A stretch of 64,000 nucleotides of DNA from NCBI GenBank assembly GCA_019359115.1, contig JAHHHW010000044.1, positions 1 through 64,000 on the forward strand. Direction: 5' to 3'. The notes beneath the pieces are model-generated. The model did no database searches. It was not told the origin of the DNA and saw nothing but the letters and a program-made list of their open reading frames with translations. A program made the position numbers and the translations under genes. This document shows, piece by piece, positions 51,419 to 59,790 of this stretch (positions within the stretch are counted from its first letter, which is position 1; every line of letters starts with the position of its first letter). The DNA is from Pelatocladus maniniholoensis HA4357-MV3 (GTDB lineage: Bacteria; Cyanobacteriota; Cyanobacteriia; Cyanobacteriales; Nostocaceae).

Positions 51419-52948
51419 TTAGACAGCTTCCTTCTTACGAGTGGACAAGTCACCCACTTTCGCAAATACACCAAACTCAACTTGTTCTTCCAAATCTGGG
51501 TCAACACCAGCAAACACATCTCGGTAAATTGTCCGAGAACCATGCCAAATGTGACCGAAAAAGAACAACAACGCAAAGCAGGCGTGTCCAAAGGTAAACC
51601 AACCTCTAGGACTGGTGCGGAATACACCATCAGAGTTTAAAGTTTCCCTATCGAAGTCAAATACTTCGCCACCTTGAGCTTTACGCGCCCACTTCTTCAC
51701 TTCTCCAGGGTCTGTAAAGCTTTGACCATTTAAGTCACCACCATAGAAGGCAACTTTGATCCCACTTTGTTCAAAGCTGTTCTGAGATTCTGCTCGACGG
51801 AAGGGAATGTCAGCACGGACAATACCATCTTTATCGGTCAGAATTACAGGGAAGGTTTCAAAGAAGTTGGGTAAACGACGTACTTGTAATTCCCTTCCTT
51901 CGGCATCCGTGAATACAGGATGACCAACCCAAGATTGGGCTATGCCATCACCTTTGACCATAGGGCCTGTACGGAATAGACCGCCCTTAGCGGGGCTATT
52001 GCCGACATAATCGTAGAATGCCAATTTTTCAGGAATTTGTGACCAAGCTTCTGAAGCAGTTTCGCCAGAAGCAATACTTGTCTGTACGCGACGCTGAATT
52101 TCTTGCTTAAAGTAGTTTTGATCCCACTGGTAGCGGGTAGGCCCAAACAGTTCAATTGGAGTGGTGGCGCTACCGTACCACATAGTACCAGCAACTACAA
52201 AAGCAGCAAAGAATACAGCAGCAATACTGCTAGAAAGTACGGTTTCAATATTACCCATCCGTAGGGCTTTGTAGAGCCTTTCGGGTGGTCTTACAGTTAG
52301 GTGGAATAAACCAGCAATAATGCCGACAACGCCTGCGGCGATGTGGTGAGCTACGACACCACCAGGGTTAAATGGGTTAAAGCCATCTGGTCCCCATTCT
52401 GGGGCTACTGGTGCTATGTGACCAGTTAAGCCGTAGGCGTCGGAAACCCACATTCCTGGTCCCCAAAGTCCGGTAAGGTGAAAAGCACCAAAGCCGAAGC
52501 ACAGAAGACCAGATAAGAACAAGTGAATGCCAAACATTTTTGGCAAGTCAAGAGCAGGTTCACCAGTGCGGGGATCTTGAAATAGTTCCAAGTCCCAAAA
52601 AACCCAGTGCCAAACAGCAGCTAGGAATAATAGACCAGATAGAACAATATGAGCGGCGGCTACACCTTCAAATGACCAAAAACCGGGGTCGTAGTTGGTT
52701 TCGCCAGTAACGTTCCAACCGCCCCAAGAGCCTACAACACCCAAGCGTGCCATAAAGGGCAGCACAAACAGACCTTGACGCCACATGGGGTTGAGAACTG
52801 GATCACTGGGATCATAGATAGCCAGTTCGTATAAAGCCATTGAACCAGCCCAGCCGGCCACCAACGCTGTGTGCATCAAGTGTACAGAAATAAGTCGTCC
52901 TGGATCATTCAGAACGACTGTGTGTACTCGGTACCAAGGTAGTCCCAT
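51419..52948 (-). CDS. psbB: Photosystem II CP47 chlorophyll protein
   Basis: A 509-residue core antenna protein of photosystem II with six transmembrane helices carrying chlorophyll-ligating histidines (for example [63 protein letters not shown]). The large lumenal loop between helices 5 and 6 runs from about [14 protein letters not shown] to [11 protein letters not shown]. It starts [19 protein letters not shown], the universal N-terminus. The length is normal. Confidence 0.99.
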   Translation of the reverse strand: MGLPWYRVHTVVLNDPGRLISVHLMHTALVAGWAGSMALYELAIYDPSDPVLNPMWRQGLFVLPFMARLGVVGSWGGWNVTGETNYDPGFWSFEGVAAAHIVLSGLLFLAAVWHWVFWDLELFQDPRTGEPALDLPKMFGIHLFLSGLLCFGFGAFHLTGLWGPGMWVSDAYGLTGHIAPVAPEWGPDGFNPFNPGGVVAHHIAAGVVGIIAGLFHLTVRPPERLYKALRMGNIETVLSSSIAAVFFAAFVVAGTMWYGSATTPIELFGPTRYQWDQNYFKQEIQRRVQTSIASGETASEAWSQIPEKLAFYDYVGNSPAKGGLFRTGPMVKGDGIAQSWVGHPVFTDAEGRELQVRRLPNFFETFPVILTDKDGIVRADIPFRRAESQNSFEQSGIKVAFYGGDLNGQSFTDPGEVKKWARKAQGGEVFDFDRETLNSDGVFRTSPRGWFTFGHACFALLFFFGHIWHGSRTIYRDVFAGVDPDLEEQVEFGVFAKVGDLSTRKKEAV

Positions 52949-53347
52949 CGACTACGCTCCTCCTCGATGAGTTTGTTTACAAAACAATTTTTCTGTGTTT
53001 TTTTATTGCCAGAGCTTGAATTTTCCACAGCTTGGTCTTAAAAGTCAGACAGCGTGGCTACTTAAGCGACACACAGAACCTTCTGGGTGTTTTACCCCAA
53101 GGTCGCGATCGCTAAGTAAAAATGAGAATGTTTAAAAAAGTGTAACTATTGATGGAGCTGTTTGCAAGAGTATTAAGGCACTTAAGCTTAGTTACTAATC
53201 GTTAGATACTGGTTATTTGTTGGTTGTTGATTGTTAATTGTGATTTGTAACAAAAAATTAACAACCAACAGACTATAGAGATCAAAATATAAAGGGCAAA
53301 AGAGAAAATTCAATCTCTTTACCCTTTGAGCTTTTTTCCTGAAATGA
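52949..53347. other. psbB upstream region
   Basis: No gene seen. The 400 bp hold the psbB promoter and leader; CTCCTCCTCG just upstream of the start gives GAGGAGGAG on the minus strand, an unusually strong ribosome site. The right end contains the terminator of the neighbouring hypothetical gene. Confidence 0.5.
53291..53327 (-). terminator. Hairpin downstream of the 53348 gene
   Basis: AAAGGGCAAAAGAGA (53291-53305) pairs with TCTCTTTACCCTTT (53314-53327) with minor mismatch. Same type as hairpins after ycf34 and after the DUF4335 gene, suggesting a recurrent terminator-like repeat. Confidence 0.6.
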
Positions 53348-53728
53348 TTACTGCACGATAGATGCTATATTTTGTAGCTGACACCTAGCTGAGGCAGTCT
53401 CCAAGCGCTCTATAACTTGTTCCGCACTCATTAACCGTCTCAGTATGACTTGACCGATAACTTGAGTAGATCTATCTATTTGTGGTAATATAGCTGGCTT
53501 CACTTCTACGGTGATAATGGCATCTTCTACTCGGTAAAGCCACATTACTTCGCCTTGTTCTAATAAACAAATATTCATACGTTGAATATCTGGTTGGCGT
53601 CGCCATGCGGTTATTTGCCAAAGTCCTTCAGATGCCCAAACTCTGCCAACTGTCCATCCTTCAGATAAAAAGAAGTACTTCACACTTTTAGTCTCGCTGT
53701 TAGATTCTCTAGAATTAATTGCTAGCAA
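53348..53728 (-). CDS. Conserved hypothetical cyanobacterial protein
   Basis: A 126-residue soluble protein: FFLSEGWTVGRVWASEGLWQITAWRRQPDIQRMNICLLEQGEVMWLYRVEDAIITVEVK, then a helical end (GQVILRRLMSAEQVIERLETA). The first half looks like a small beta-barrel with several Trp. The position upstream of psbB on the same strand is probably fortuitous. I do not recognise a characterised relative. Confidence 0.75.
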   Translation of the reverse strand: MLAINSRESNSETKSVKYFFLSEGWTVGRVWASEGLWQITAWRRQPDIQRMNICLLEQGEVMWLYRVEDAIITVEVKPAILPQIDRSTQVIGQVILRRLMSAEQVIERLETASARCQLQNIASIVQ

Positions 53729-54142
53729 TACCGTGAAAACCTCATTTATCTATGTATCAAATGAGATTTGTACATTATAGCTATGGGATCATAAACAGAG
53801 TGGGAACTACAAACAGAGACGGAGATTATGAATAGAGGTGAATTGAGTATAGAGCATCGAAAAAAGTTAACTCCCCGTCCCCATTTCCTCTCTACTTCTT
53901 AGTATCTTGCTTCCTCCTCAATGTTTTATATCTGGAAAATGCACGCTCAAGCTGTTTACTAAGACCTAACAAACCTCTTCTTCTATCAAATCCGAATTTA
54001 CGACTAGTTTCTGTTATTTTGTAATCTTAATTAAACTAAACATTTTCGCATGTTAAAAAAATATTAAATTATGTATATTTTTGATAGTTTTAAAAACAAA
54101 TGAACTGAATTCAAAAGTAGGTTAGCCGGAGTACTTCACGTA

Positions 54143-54244
54143 ATACCAATTTGAAAAAAGAATGCGACAGATGAATTCTGTACCAGACGCGATAAATCGC
54201 GTCTCATATTCTGAATGTGTCGCAAACATTTTTTGAATCGGTAT
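54143..54244. mobile_element. MITE with ATACCAATTTGAAAAAA ends
   Basis: Left end ATACCAATTTGAAAAAAGAA and right end, read in reverse complement, ATACCGATTCAAAAAATGTT are imperfect inverted repeats continuing into TGCGACA on both arms. The interior carries a GACGCGATAAATCGCGTC palindrome of the family found in the ATPase gene. TA flanks the left side only. Confidence 0.7.
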
Positions 54245-54263
54245 AACAAGCGAACCTGATATC

Positions 54264-54316
54264 AGTCCACTTGAGTGGACTTGAACTGTTAGCCCGGAAA
54301 TTTATTTCTGGGCGGG
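54264..54316. repeat. Multi-hairpin element, copy 3 (two hairpins)
   Basis: AGTCCACTTGAGTGGACT (54264-54281), 11-base spacer TGAACTGTTAG, then CCCGGAAAT...TTTCTGGGCGGG (54293-54316). The first hairpin is identical to that at 56266-56283; the spacer has the same length but a different sequence. Confidence 0.75.
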
Positions 54317-54395
54317 ATAACAGTCAATAAACTTTCCCAAAAAAAAGCTTGACAATTTCAAAGGTGTTAGGGATAATTAGAAAGTTGCAAATCAA

Positions 54396-54469
54396 GGGAC
54401 TGTAGTTCAATTGGTTAGAGCACCGCCCTGTCACGGCGGAAGTTGCGGGTTCGAGCCCCGTCAGTCCCG
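54396..54469 (+). tRNA. tRNA-Asp (GTC)
   Basis: The cloverleaf is complete: acceptor GGGACTG with CAGTCCC and discriminator G; D-arm TAGTTCAATTGGTTAGA; anticodon stem CCGCC/GGCGG around CTGTCAC, anticodon GTC; T-arm GCGGGTTCGAGCCCCGT. CCA is not encoded. It is 147 bp upstream of gltX. Confidence 0.97.
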
Positions 54470-54615
54470 TAGGAATTAAAGTTTACATACAAGAATAGAT
54501 GAAGTGTTATCGACTTTATATATAAATGATATGAAGTCTTGAGAAACATAACACTATCTCCAGAATAACCTACAATGATCATGCTTTGCCATAATCAATA
54601 ATTTGCAAATTTGCT

Positions 54616-56064
54616 GTGACTGTTAGAGTACGTATTGCCCCTAGTCCAACTGGAAATTTACATATTGGTACAGCAAGAACGGCTGTATTCAACTGGTTGT
54701 TTGCCCGTCACCACGACGGCAAGTTTATTTTACGAATTGAAGACACTGATTTAGAGCGATCGCGTCCCGAATATACAGAAAGTATTCTCCAAGGAATGCG
54801 CTGGCTGGGATTAAATTGGGATGAAGGGCCTTTCTTCCAAACCCAACGCCTAAATATTTATAAGCAAGCAGTACAAAGTCTCCTAGATCAAGGATTAGCT
54901 TATCGCTGCTACACCACCTCTGAGGAACTAGAAGCACTACGAGAAGCCCAAAAAGCTAGAAATGAGGCTCCTCGTTATGATAATCGTCATCGAAATTTGA
55001 CACCAGAACAAGAAGCCGCATACAAAGCCGAAGGGCGTAGCTTTGTGATTCGTTTCCAAATAGATGATGACCGAGAAATTGTTTGGAATGACTTAGTAAG
55101 AGATCAGATGGTTTGGCGCGGTAGTGATTTGGGTGGTGATATGGTCATTGCTCGCGCCGCAGCTGATGGTATTGGTCAACCTCTGTATAACTTTGCAGTT
55201 GTAGTAGATGACATAGATATGCAAATTACCCATGTCATCCGGGGAGAAGACCACATTGCCAACACAGCCAAGCAAATTCTACTTTATGAAGCCTTCGCAG
55301 CAAAAGTACCAGAGTTTGCCCATACACCCTTGATCCTCAATCAAGAAGGACGCAAGCTTTCTAAACGAGATGGCGTCACCTCTATTTCTGACTTTCAACA
55401 AATGGGCTTTACTGCTGAAGCTTTAGTCAACTACATGACATTGTTGGGTTGGTCAGCTCCCGACTCGACAAAAGAAATTTTTACTCTACCAGAAGCAGCC
55501 CAACAGTTTAGCTTTGAGCGTGTGAATAAAGCAGGTGCAAAGTTTGACTGGGCAAAGTTAGATTGGATCAACAGTCAGTATATCCACGCCATGCCAGTAG
55601 ATAAACTGACAGATTTACTCATTCCTTTCTGGAAAGAAGCTGGTTATAAATTGACTGGAGGACGAGAAGAACGTGCTTGGTTAGAACAACTAGTAGTTTT
55701 AATTCAACCTAGTTTGACTCGGCTTGTGGATGCTGTCGCCATGAGCAAACTGTTTTTTACCGATGCAGTGGAATTTAGTGAGGAAGCTGCTGTACAACTC
55801 AAACAAGAAGGTGTTGCTGCTGCGATTGAGGCGGTGAACACTGCATTACAGAACCAGCAAGAATTCAACGAAGCTAGCGCCCAAGACATTATCAAGCAAG
55901 TAGTCAAACAGCAAAATGTTAAGAAAGGTTTGATTATGCGTAGTCTGCGAGCAGCATTAACTGGAGACATGCATGGCCCGGATTTGATTCAATCATGGTT
56001 GCTACTACATCAGATTGGTTTAGATCAGCCTCGGTTAATTAAAGCAATAGCAGAATCTCAGTAA
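54616..56064 (+). CDS. gltX: Glutamyl-tRNA synthetase
   Basis: A 482-residue class I synthetase starting at GTG 54616 ([33 protein letters not shown]). HIGT is the HIGH motif and KLSKRDG the KMSKS motif. In cyanobacteria this enzyme is non-discriminating, charging tRNA-Glu and tRNA-Gln (the latter corrected by GatCAB), and Glu-tRNA also feeds tetrapyrrole synthesis. Full length. ATG-less start is supported by the exact match of the conserved [12 protein letters not shown]-terminus. Confidence 0.98.
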   Translation: MTVRVRIAPSPTGNLHIGTARTAVFNWLFARHHDGKFILRIEDTDLERSRPEYTESILQGMRWLGLNWDEGPFFQTQRLNIYKQAVQSLLDQGLAYRCYTTSEELEALREAQKARNEAPRYDNRHRNLTPEQEAAYKAEGRSFVIRFQIDDDREIVWNDLVRDQMVWRGSDLGGDMVIARAAADGIGQPLYNFAVVVDDIDMQITHVIRGEDHIANTAKQILLYEAFAAKVPEFAHTPLILNQEGRKLSKRDGVTSISDFQQMGFTAEALVNYMTLLGWSAPDSTKEIFTLPEAAQQFSFERVNKAGAKFDWAKLDWINSQYIHAMPVDKLTDLLIPFWKEAGYKLTGGREERAWLEQLVVLIQPSLTRLVDAVAMSKLFFTDAVEFSEEAAVQLKQEGVAAAIEAVNTALQNQQEFNEASAQDIIKQVVKQQNVKKGLIMRSLRAALTGDMHGPDLIQSWLLLHQIGLDQPRLIKAIAESQ

Positions 56065-56156
56065 ACCGACACAATTTGTCATTTGTGACAGCAGATTTCA
56101 ACAAGCGTGAGGTACGGAAGAACCCCACCCGCGCTACGCGCACCCTAAGCGCAGGC

Positions 56157-56363
56157 CTACGGTGTACACACAAATCTAGGTTGAGCGCATCTGTACCGCC
56201 TCGGAATAAATTCCGAGTACAGATGCGCAAGTCCTCTGAAGAGGACTCAAAAAAAAGTTTGTTCCAGTCCACTTGAGTGGACTTTCGCTATGAGCCTGGA
56301 ACTTTAGTTCTGGGCGGGATACAGTTTCAACATGAAAAATTTTGACTTGTGTGTACACCGTAG
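56157..56363. mobile_element. MITE with CTACGGTGTACACACAA ends
   Basis: The 17-bp ends CTACGGTGTACACACAA (56157-56173) and their exact reverse complement (56347-56363) enclose 173 bp containing four successive hairpins: GCGCATCTGTAC...GTACAGATGCGC, AGTCCTCTGAAGAGGACT (56230-56247), AGTCCACTTGAGTGGACT (56266-56283) and GCCTGGAACTTTAGTTCTGGGC. Confidence 0.8.
56230..56318. repeat. Three-hairpin element, copy 2
   Basis: Same order as copy 1 at 11925-12006: CTCTGAAGAG-centred hairpin, AGTCCACTTGAGTGGACT hairpin, exact spacer TTCGCTATGAG (56284-56294), then CCTGGAACTTTAGTTCTGGGCG hairpin. Stem bases differ from copy 1 in pairs. Confidence 0.8.
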
Positions 56364-56435
56364 CCCTGCAAGCGGGGAGGGTGGGAAGGGTAGGGGTTTT
56401 TTATTTGGTCATTTTTTGACTCCAAGCGTATTGAT

Positions 56436-57218
56436 CTAAAATTCGACAATTACTGGTGCATGGTCGCTGGGTTGGGTTAACTTTCTAGGAGTAATATCAA
56501 TGGTGCAACTTTTTGCACGCTCGTACAAATTGGGTGTTAAATAATGATGGTCAATTCGCCAACCCAAATTGCGGCGAAATGATGCGGCGCGATAATCCCA
56601 CCAACTGTAGTGTCCGCCTTCGGATGTGAATTTACGAAAAGCATCGGCAAACCCCAGTGTTAAGATATCCCGCAGTGCTTGGCGTTCGCCTTCAGATGCC
56701 ATAATGTGATTTTCTGGATTCTCTTTTTCGTGGATATCTTTATTTTCCAAGGCGATATTAAAGTCACCACACATACAAATGTCTGGGTTTGATATTAGCA
56801 GAGTTTGCAAATACTCTTGTAGCATTGCCAACCAACGCAGTTTATATTCGTACTTTTCGCTACCAACTGCCGAGCCATTGGGTACGTAAAGATTAATAAT
56901 TCTAATGTTGTTTAGTACACCTGTAAGTACCCGTTTTTGTTCGTCAAATTCTGGTGATATTTCTGGCAATATTGCTGCAAAACTGGCGCTGACATTTTGT
57001 AGAGGTTGCCGGCTGATAATAGCAACACCATTGTAAGATTTTTGACCAGAAAAATAGAGATGATAGCCTAATTCTTCAAATGGCGATCGCGGAAAATTAT
57101 CATCAATAACTTTAGTTTCTTGGACACACAACACATCAATTGGATTTTGAATTAACCAATCAACAACATGCTGTAAACGAGTGCGAATAGAGTTAACATT
57201 CCAAGTAGCAATTTTCAT
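56436..57218 (-). CDS. xth: Exodeoxyribonuclease III (AP endonuclease family)
   Basis: A 260-residue enzyme of base-excision repair that cuts at abasic sites and degrades 3' ends. It starts at ATG 57218 (MKIATWNVNSIRTRLQHVVDWL); seven residues upstream are rejected. The metal-binding Glu is in DVLCVQETKV, and MCGDFNIALENKDIH, GWRIDHHYLTP and PSDHAPVIVEF hold the Asn/Asp/His active-site residues. Full length. Confidence 0.96.
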   Translation of the reverse strand: MKIATWNVNSIRTRLQHVVDWLIQNPIDVLCVQETKVIDDNFPRSPFEELGYHLYFSGQKSYNGVAIISRQPLQNVSASFAAILPEISPEFDEQKRVLTGVLNNIRIINLYVPNGSAVGSEKYEYKLRWLAMLQEYLQTLLISNPDICMCGDFNIALENKDIHEKENPENHIMASEGERQALRDILTLGFADAFRKFTSEGGHYSWWDYRAASFRRNLGWRIDHHYLTPNLYERAKSCTIDITPRKLTQPSDHAPVIVEF

Positions 57219-57239
57219 CATTTCAAAGTTAATACTCAA

Positions 57240-57867
57240 TAGTTAGACTTAAGGACGATTGATTAATAATTAGTTGTTGATGCTTGGTTGATTCCCTTCT
57301 ATTGTTCTTTATTTCTCATTTTTTCTTCTGTTGTCTTAACTTTTCAAAATTGATCTTCTAACAGAATTCAGTATTTTTCCTTACAAAACTTTTTATTATC
57401 TATGATCCCCAAGATAGATGCAACCAAAATATTGCTGGTTTTAAATTGATTCAGTATAGTTACCTGATTGCTTGTGCTGATGATCTGCAATACCTACTAG
57501 ATTGTGGCAAACATCATCAGAATATTAAGAATATATAAAAAGTTTCTTGTTTGAGCTTTTGATTTTCTTTCTTCTGTCTTGCTGCACTAGAGGCAATTGC
57601 AAAGTTAGGTTAACCAATATTGCACTATTGGGAGTCATTTAGGTTAATGTTAAAGTCAAATAGTTAGGTAAAAATGCTTTATCTACTTGTATGTAAGTCC
57701 TGTGAAATCAATAAGTACTAGCCAGTTATTAACTTAATAAATACCAGCTACTCCTAACACCAAATCTGGAGGATAATTATCCAAGCTGTAAAATCAATAA
57801 CTGATAACTGATAACTAATAATTATTGATAGAGGACTATATCATCACCTGCTGAACCAAAACAATAT
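57240..57867. other. Long divergent spacer between xth and the GT4 gene
   Basis: 628 bp without a plausible gene. AT-rich; short AATAACTGATAACTGATAACT STRR units near 57789-57813. Both promoters must lie here. Confidence 0.5.
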
Positions 57868-58935
57868 ATGAAGATCGCTCAAGTAGCCCCTTTATGGGAA
57901 CGAGTTCCACCTCCAACCTACGGAGGAATTGAACTGGTAGTGAGTCGCTTGACCGATGAACTAGTTCGTCGTGGTCATGAGGTAACACTATTTGCTTCTG
58001 GAGATTCGCAAACTTTGGCTAAGTTAAAAGCAGTCTATCCGCGTGCATTGCGTTTAGACCCCAATGTCAAAGAGTATACAGCACACGAGATGTTGGAACT
58101 CAGCCAAGTTTATCAACAGGCGGCGGAATTCGATTTGATCCATTCTCATCTGGGGGTTTCGGCTTTACCTTTGGCCAGTTTGGTGTCAACACCTACAGTG
58201 CATACTTTGCATGGCAATTTTACACAAGATAATTGCAACGTCTACAGCCATCATCAAAAGCAACCATATATTAGTATTAGCGACGCGCAGAGACAGATAA
58301 ACTTGAATTACGTTGGTACAGTTTACAACGGAATTAACCCAAGCGATTATCCTTTTGTAGAAAAACCCCAAGAACCACCATATTTGGCATTTGTAGGACG
58401 CTTTTCACCAGAAAAAGGGCCACATTATGCGATCGCTATTGCCAAAAAAACAGGTTGGTGCTTGAAAATGGCTGGAAAAGTAGATGTAGTAGATTCAGAA
58501 TTTTTTGAAAAAGAAATTGCTCCCCAAATTGATGGTAAGCAAATTCAGTTTCTTGGAGAAATAAATCACGCCGAAAAAGCAGCACTTTTTGGTAATGCTG
58601 CAATTACTTTATTTCCCATAACTTGGCCAGAACCTTTTGGTTTGGTAATGATTGAATCCATGGCAACTGGTACGCCACTTATTGCGATGAATTTGGGTTC
58701 TGTACCTGAAGTTATTAATCACGGTGTCACAGGTTTTGTCTGTCAAAATGTTGACGAAATGGCGGCGATGATTCCTCAAACCTTAGAACTCAATCGTCGT
58801 AAGTGCAGAGAATACGTAGAAAACAAATTTAGCGTTATCCAAATGGTGAATGGATACGAGGCGGTTTATGAACAAGTTGTCAAAAACTGTGCAAGCTTAA
58901 ATGGGCGCATTCATTCTGCAAAAATCATTTTTTAA
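57868..58935 (+). CDS. GT4-family glycosyltransferase
   Basis: A 355-residue GT-B enzyme: MKIAQVAPLWERVPPPTYGGIELVVSRLTDELVRRGHEVTLFASGDS is the acceptor-domain start, YLAFVGRFSPEKGPHYAIAIAK the domain linker, and FPITWPEPFGLVMIESMATGTPLIAMNLGSVPEVI the EX7E donor site (E-P-F-G-L-V-M-I-E). It resembles cyanobacterial enzymes annotated as UDP-sugar-dependent transferases for glycolipids or exopolysaccharide. A zinc-ribbon gene follows after 55 bp. Confidence 0.92.
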   Translation: MKIAQVAPLWERVPPPTYGGIELVVSRLTDELVRRGHEVTLFASGDSQTLAKLKAVYPRALRLDPNVKEYTAHEMLELSQVYQQAAEFDLIHSHLGVSALPLASLVSTPTVHTLHGNFTQDNCNVYSHHQKQPYISISDAQRQINLNYVGTVYNGINPSDYPFVEKPQEPPYLAFVGRFSPEKGPHYAIAIAKKTGWCLKMAGKVDVVDSEFFEKEIAPQIDGKQIQFLGEINHAEKAALFGNAAITLFPITWPEPFGLVMIESMATGTPLIAMNLGSVPEVINHGVTGFVCQNVDEMAAMIPQTLELNRRKCREYVENKFSVIQMVNGYEAVYEQVVKNCASLNGRIHSAKIIF

Positions 58936-58990
58936 ATAACTTTTTCTGAGCGGATTCTAATCAATAATTTTTTTCAAAGAGGACATTAAT

Positions 58991-59164
58991 ATGAGTATGA
59001 GAAGCAACATATGTCCGTGTTGTGGAGATTCCCTTTTACGTCATGTCCGTCATGGTGAATTCTACTGGTTTTGTCAGACATGTCGGCAAGAAGTACCACT
59101 GTTAAGTACAAGTATCCATCTTCTTTCAAGTACTGAGAAATCAGTGTTGGAAACGCGTATCTAG
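58991..59164 (+). CDS. Small zinc-ribbon protein
   Basis: A 57-residue protein: MSMRSNICPCCGDSLLRHVRHGEFYWFCQTCRQEVPLL, with CPCC and CQTC knuckles forming one zinc site, then a polar tail. I recall the CPCCG..LLRH.R....YWFC..CRQE.P pattern as common in cyanobacteria; the function is unknown. It begins 55 bp after the GT4 gene and may be co-transcribed. Confidence 0.8.
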   Translation: MSMRSNICPCCGDSLLRHVRHGEFYWFCQTCRQEVPLLSTSIHLLSSTEKSVLETRI

Positions 59165-59275
59165 GTTAAGTAATGGCTTTAGTCCTTATTCTGAGGACTA
59201 AAGTTCTCACTACTAATATTGACAAGCTTTTTATTTAAATTTTAATTATCAAGCTGCGATTTATAGAGCGATCGC

Positions 59276-59578
59276 TCACTTCATCAAATTATCATGTTGA
59301 GAAAGTAATCTTTCTACCTTTGCTTCATCTATCCTAGCTGTCAGCCTTCTAGATTCATGTAAATCCCTCATAGTTTTTGCTAAAGAGAAAGTAGAACCAA
59401 TTGAAAAAGCCATACCCATACCCATAAAACCTTTCACCCAGTTATCCACGGGTAAGTTGGCAATACCAACAGTAGTCATAGAAAGAGAAAGTAGAAAAGC
59501 AGCCCATGTTTGAAAAATCCAAGCTGCACTCTCTTTTTGCTGTGGTGTTTGTGTTTGCATATTCCCAATCTCAGACAA
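59276..59578 (-). CDS. YiaAB-family two-helix membrane protein
   Basis: A 100-residue protein with a YiaA/YiaB domain: SAAWIFQTWAAFLLSLSMTTVGIANLPVDNWVKGFMGMGMAFSIGSTFSLAKTMRDLHES. Two transmembrane helices with a short loop, then a charged C-terminal helix. The start may be Met7 (MQTQTPQQK). Function of the family unknown. Confidence 0.9.
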   Translation of the reverse strand: MSEIGNMQTQTPQQKESAAWIFQTWAAFLLSLSMTTVGIANLPVDNWVKGFMGMGMAFSIGSTFSLAKTMRDLHESRRLTARIDEAKVERLLSQHDNLMK

Positions 59579-59790
59579 TACGAATTGATAGTTATTGTAT
59601 TGATAGATATTGTGATGAGAATATATTCAAAAGACAGTTTGATAACTGGACTCAAATGATGTTAATAGTATAAGGTGAAAGGGCAAAGAGAAAGGACATT
59701 ATCTTCATCCTTTAACCTTTTTTCTTTACCCTTTAGCCTTCATTTTGTTTGTCACACTTTGGCAACTGTCACAAAAAGCAACAAGATCAA

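Larger units (their letters stand above)
53729..54395. other. Spacer with a coding-like remnant, a MITE and hairpins
   Basis: Between 53892 and 54026 the minus strand is open for 44 codons (ITETSRKFGFDRRRGLLG...) with protein-like composition but no good start, perhaps the end of a lost gene. From 54143 to 54244 there is a MITE (ATACCAATTTGAAAAAA ends), then copy 3 of the multi-hairpin element (54264-54316). The tRNA promoter lies at the right end. Confidence 0.55.
56065..56435. other. Spacer holding a hairpin-rich MITE
   Basis: No gene seen. Most of it is the element at 56157-56363; flanks show AACCCCACCC and GGGTAGGGGTTTTTT segments that pair loosely, so the element may be nested in an older repeat. 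Confidence 0.6.

Noticed and set aside
54396-56064. tRNA-anchored integrated element downstream of tRNA-Asp
   Set aside because: No integrase gene and no duplicate of the tRNA 3' end were seen; the following gene is the housekeeping gltX.
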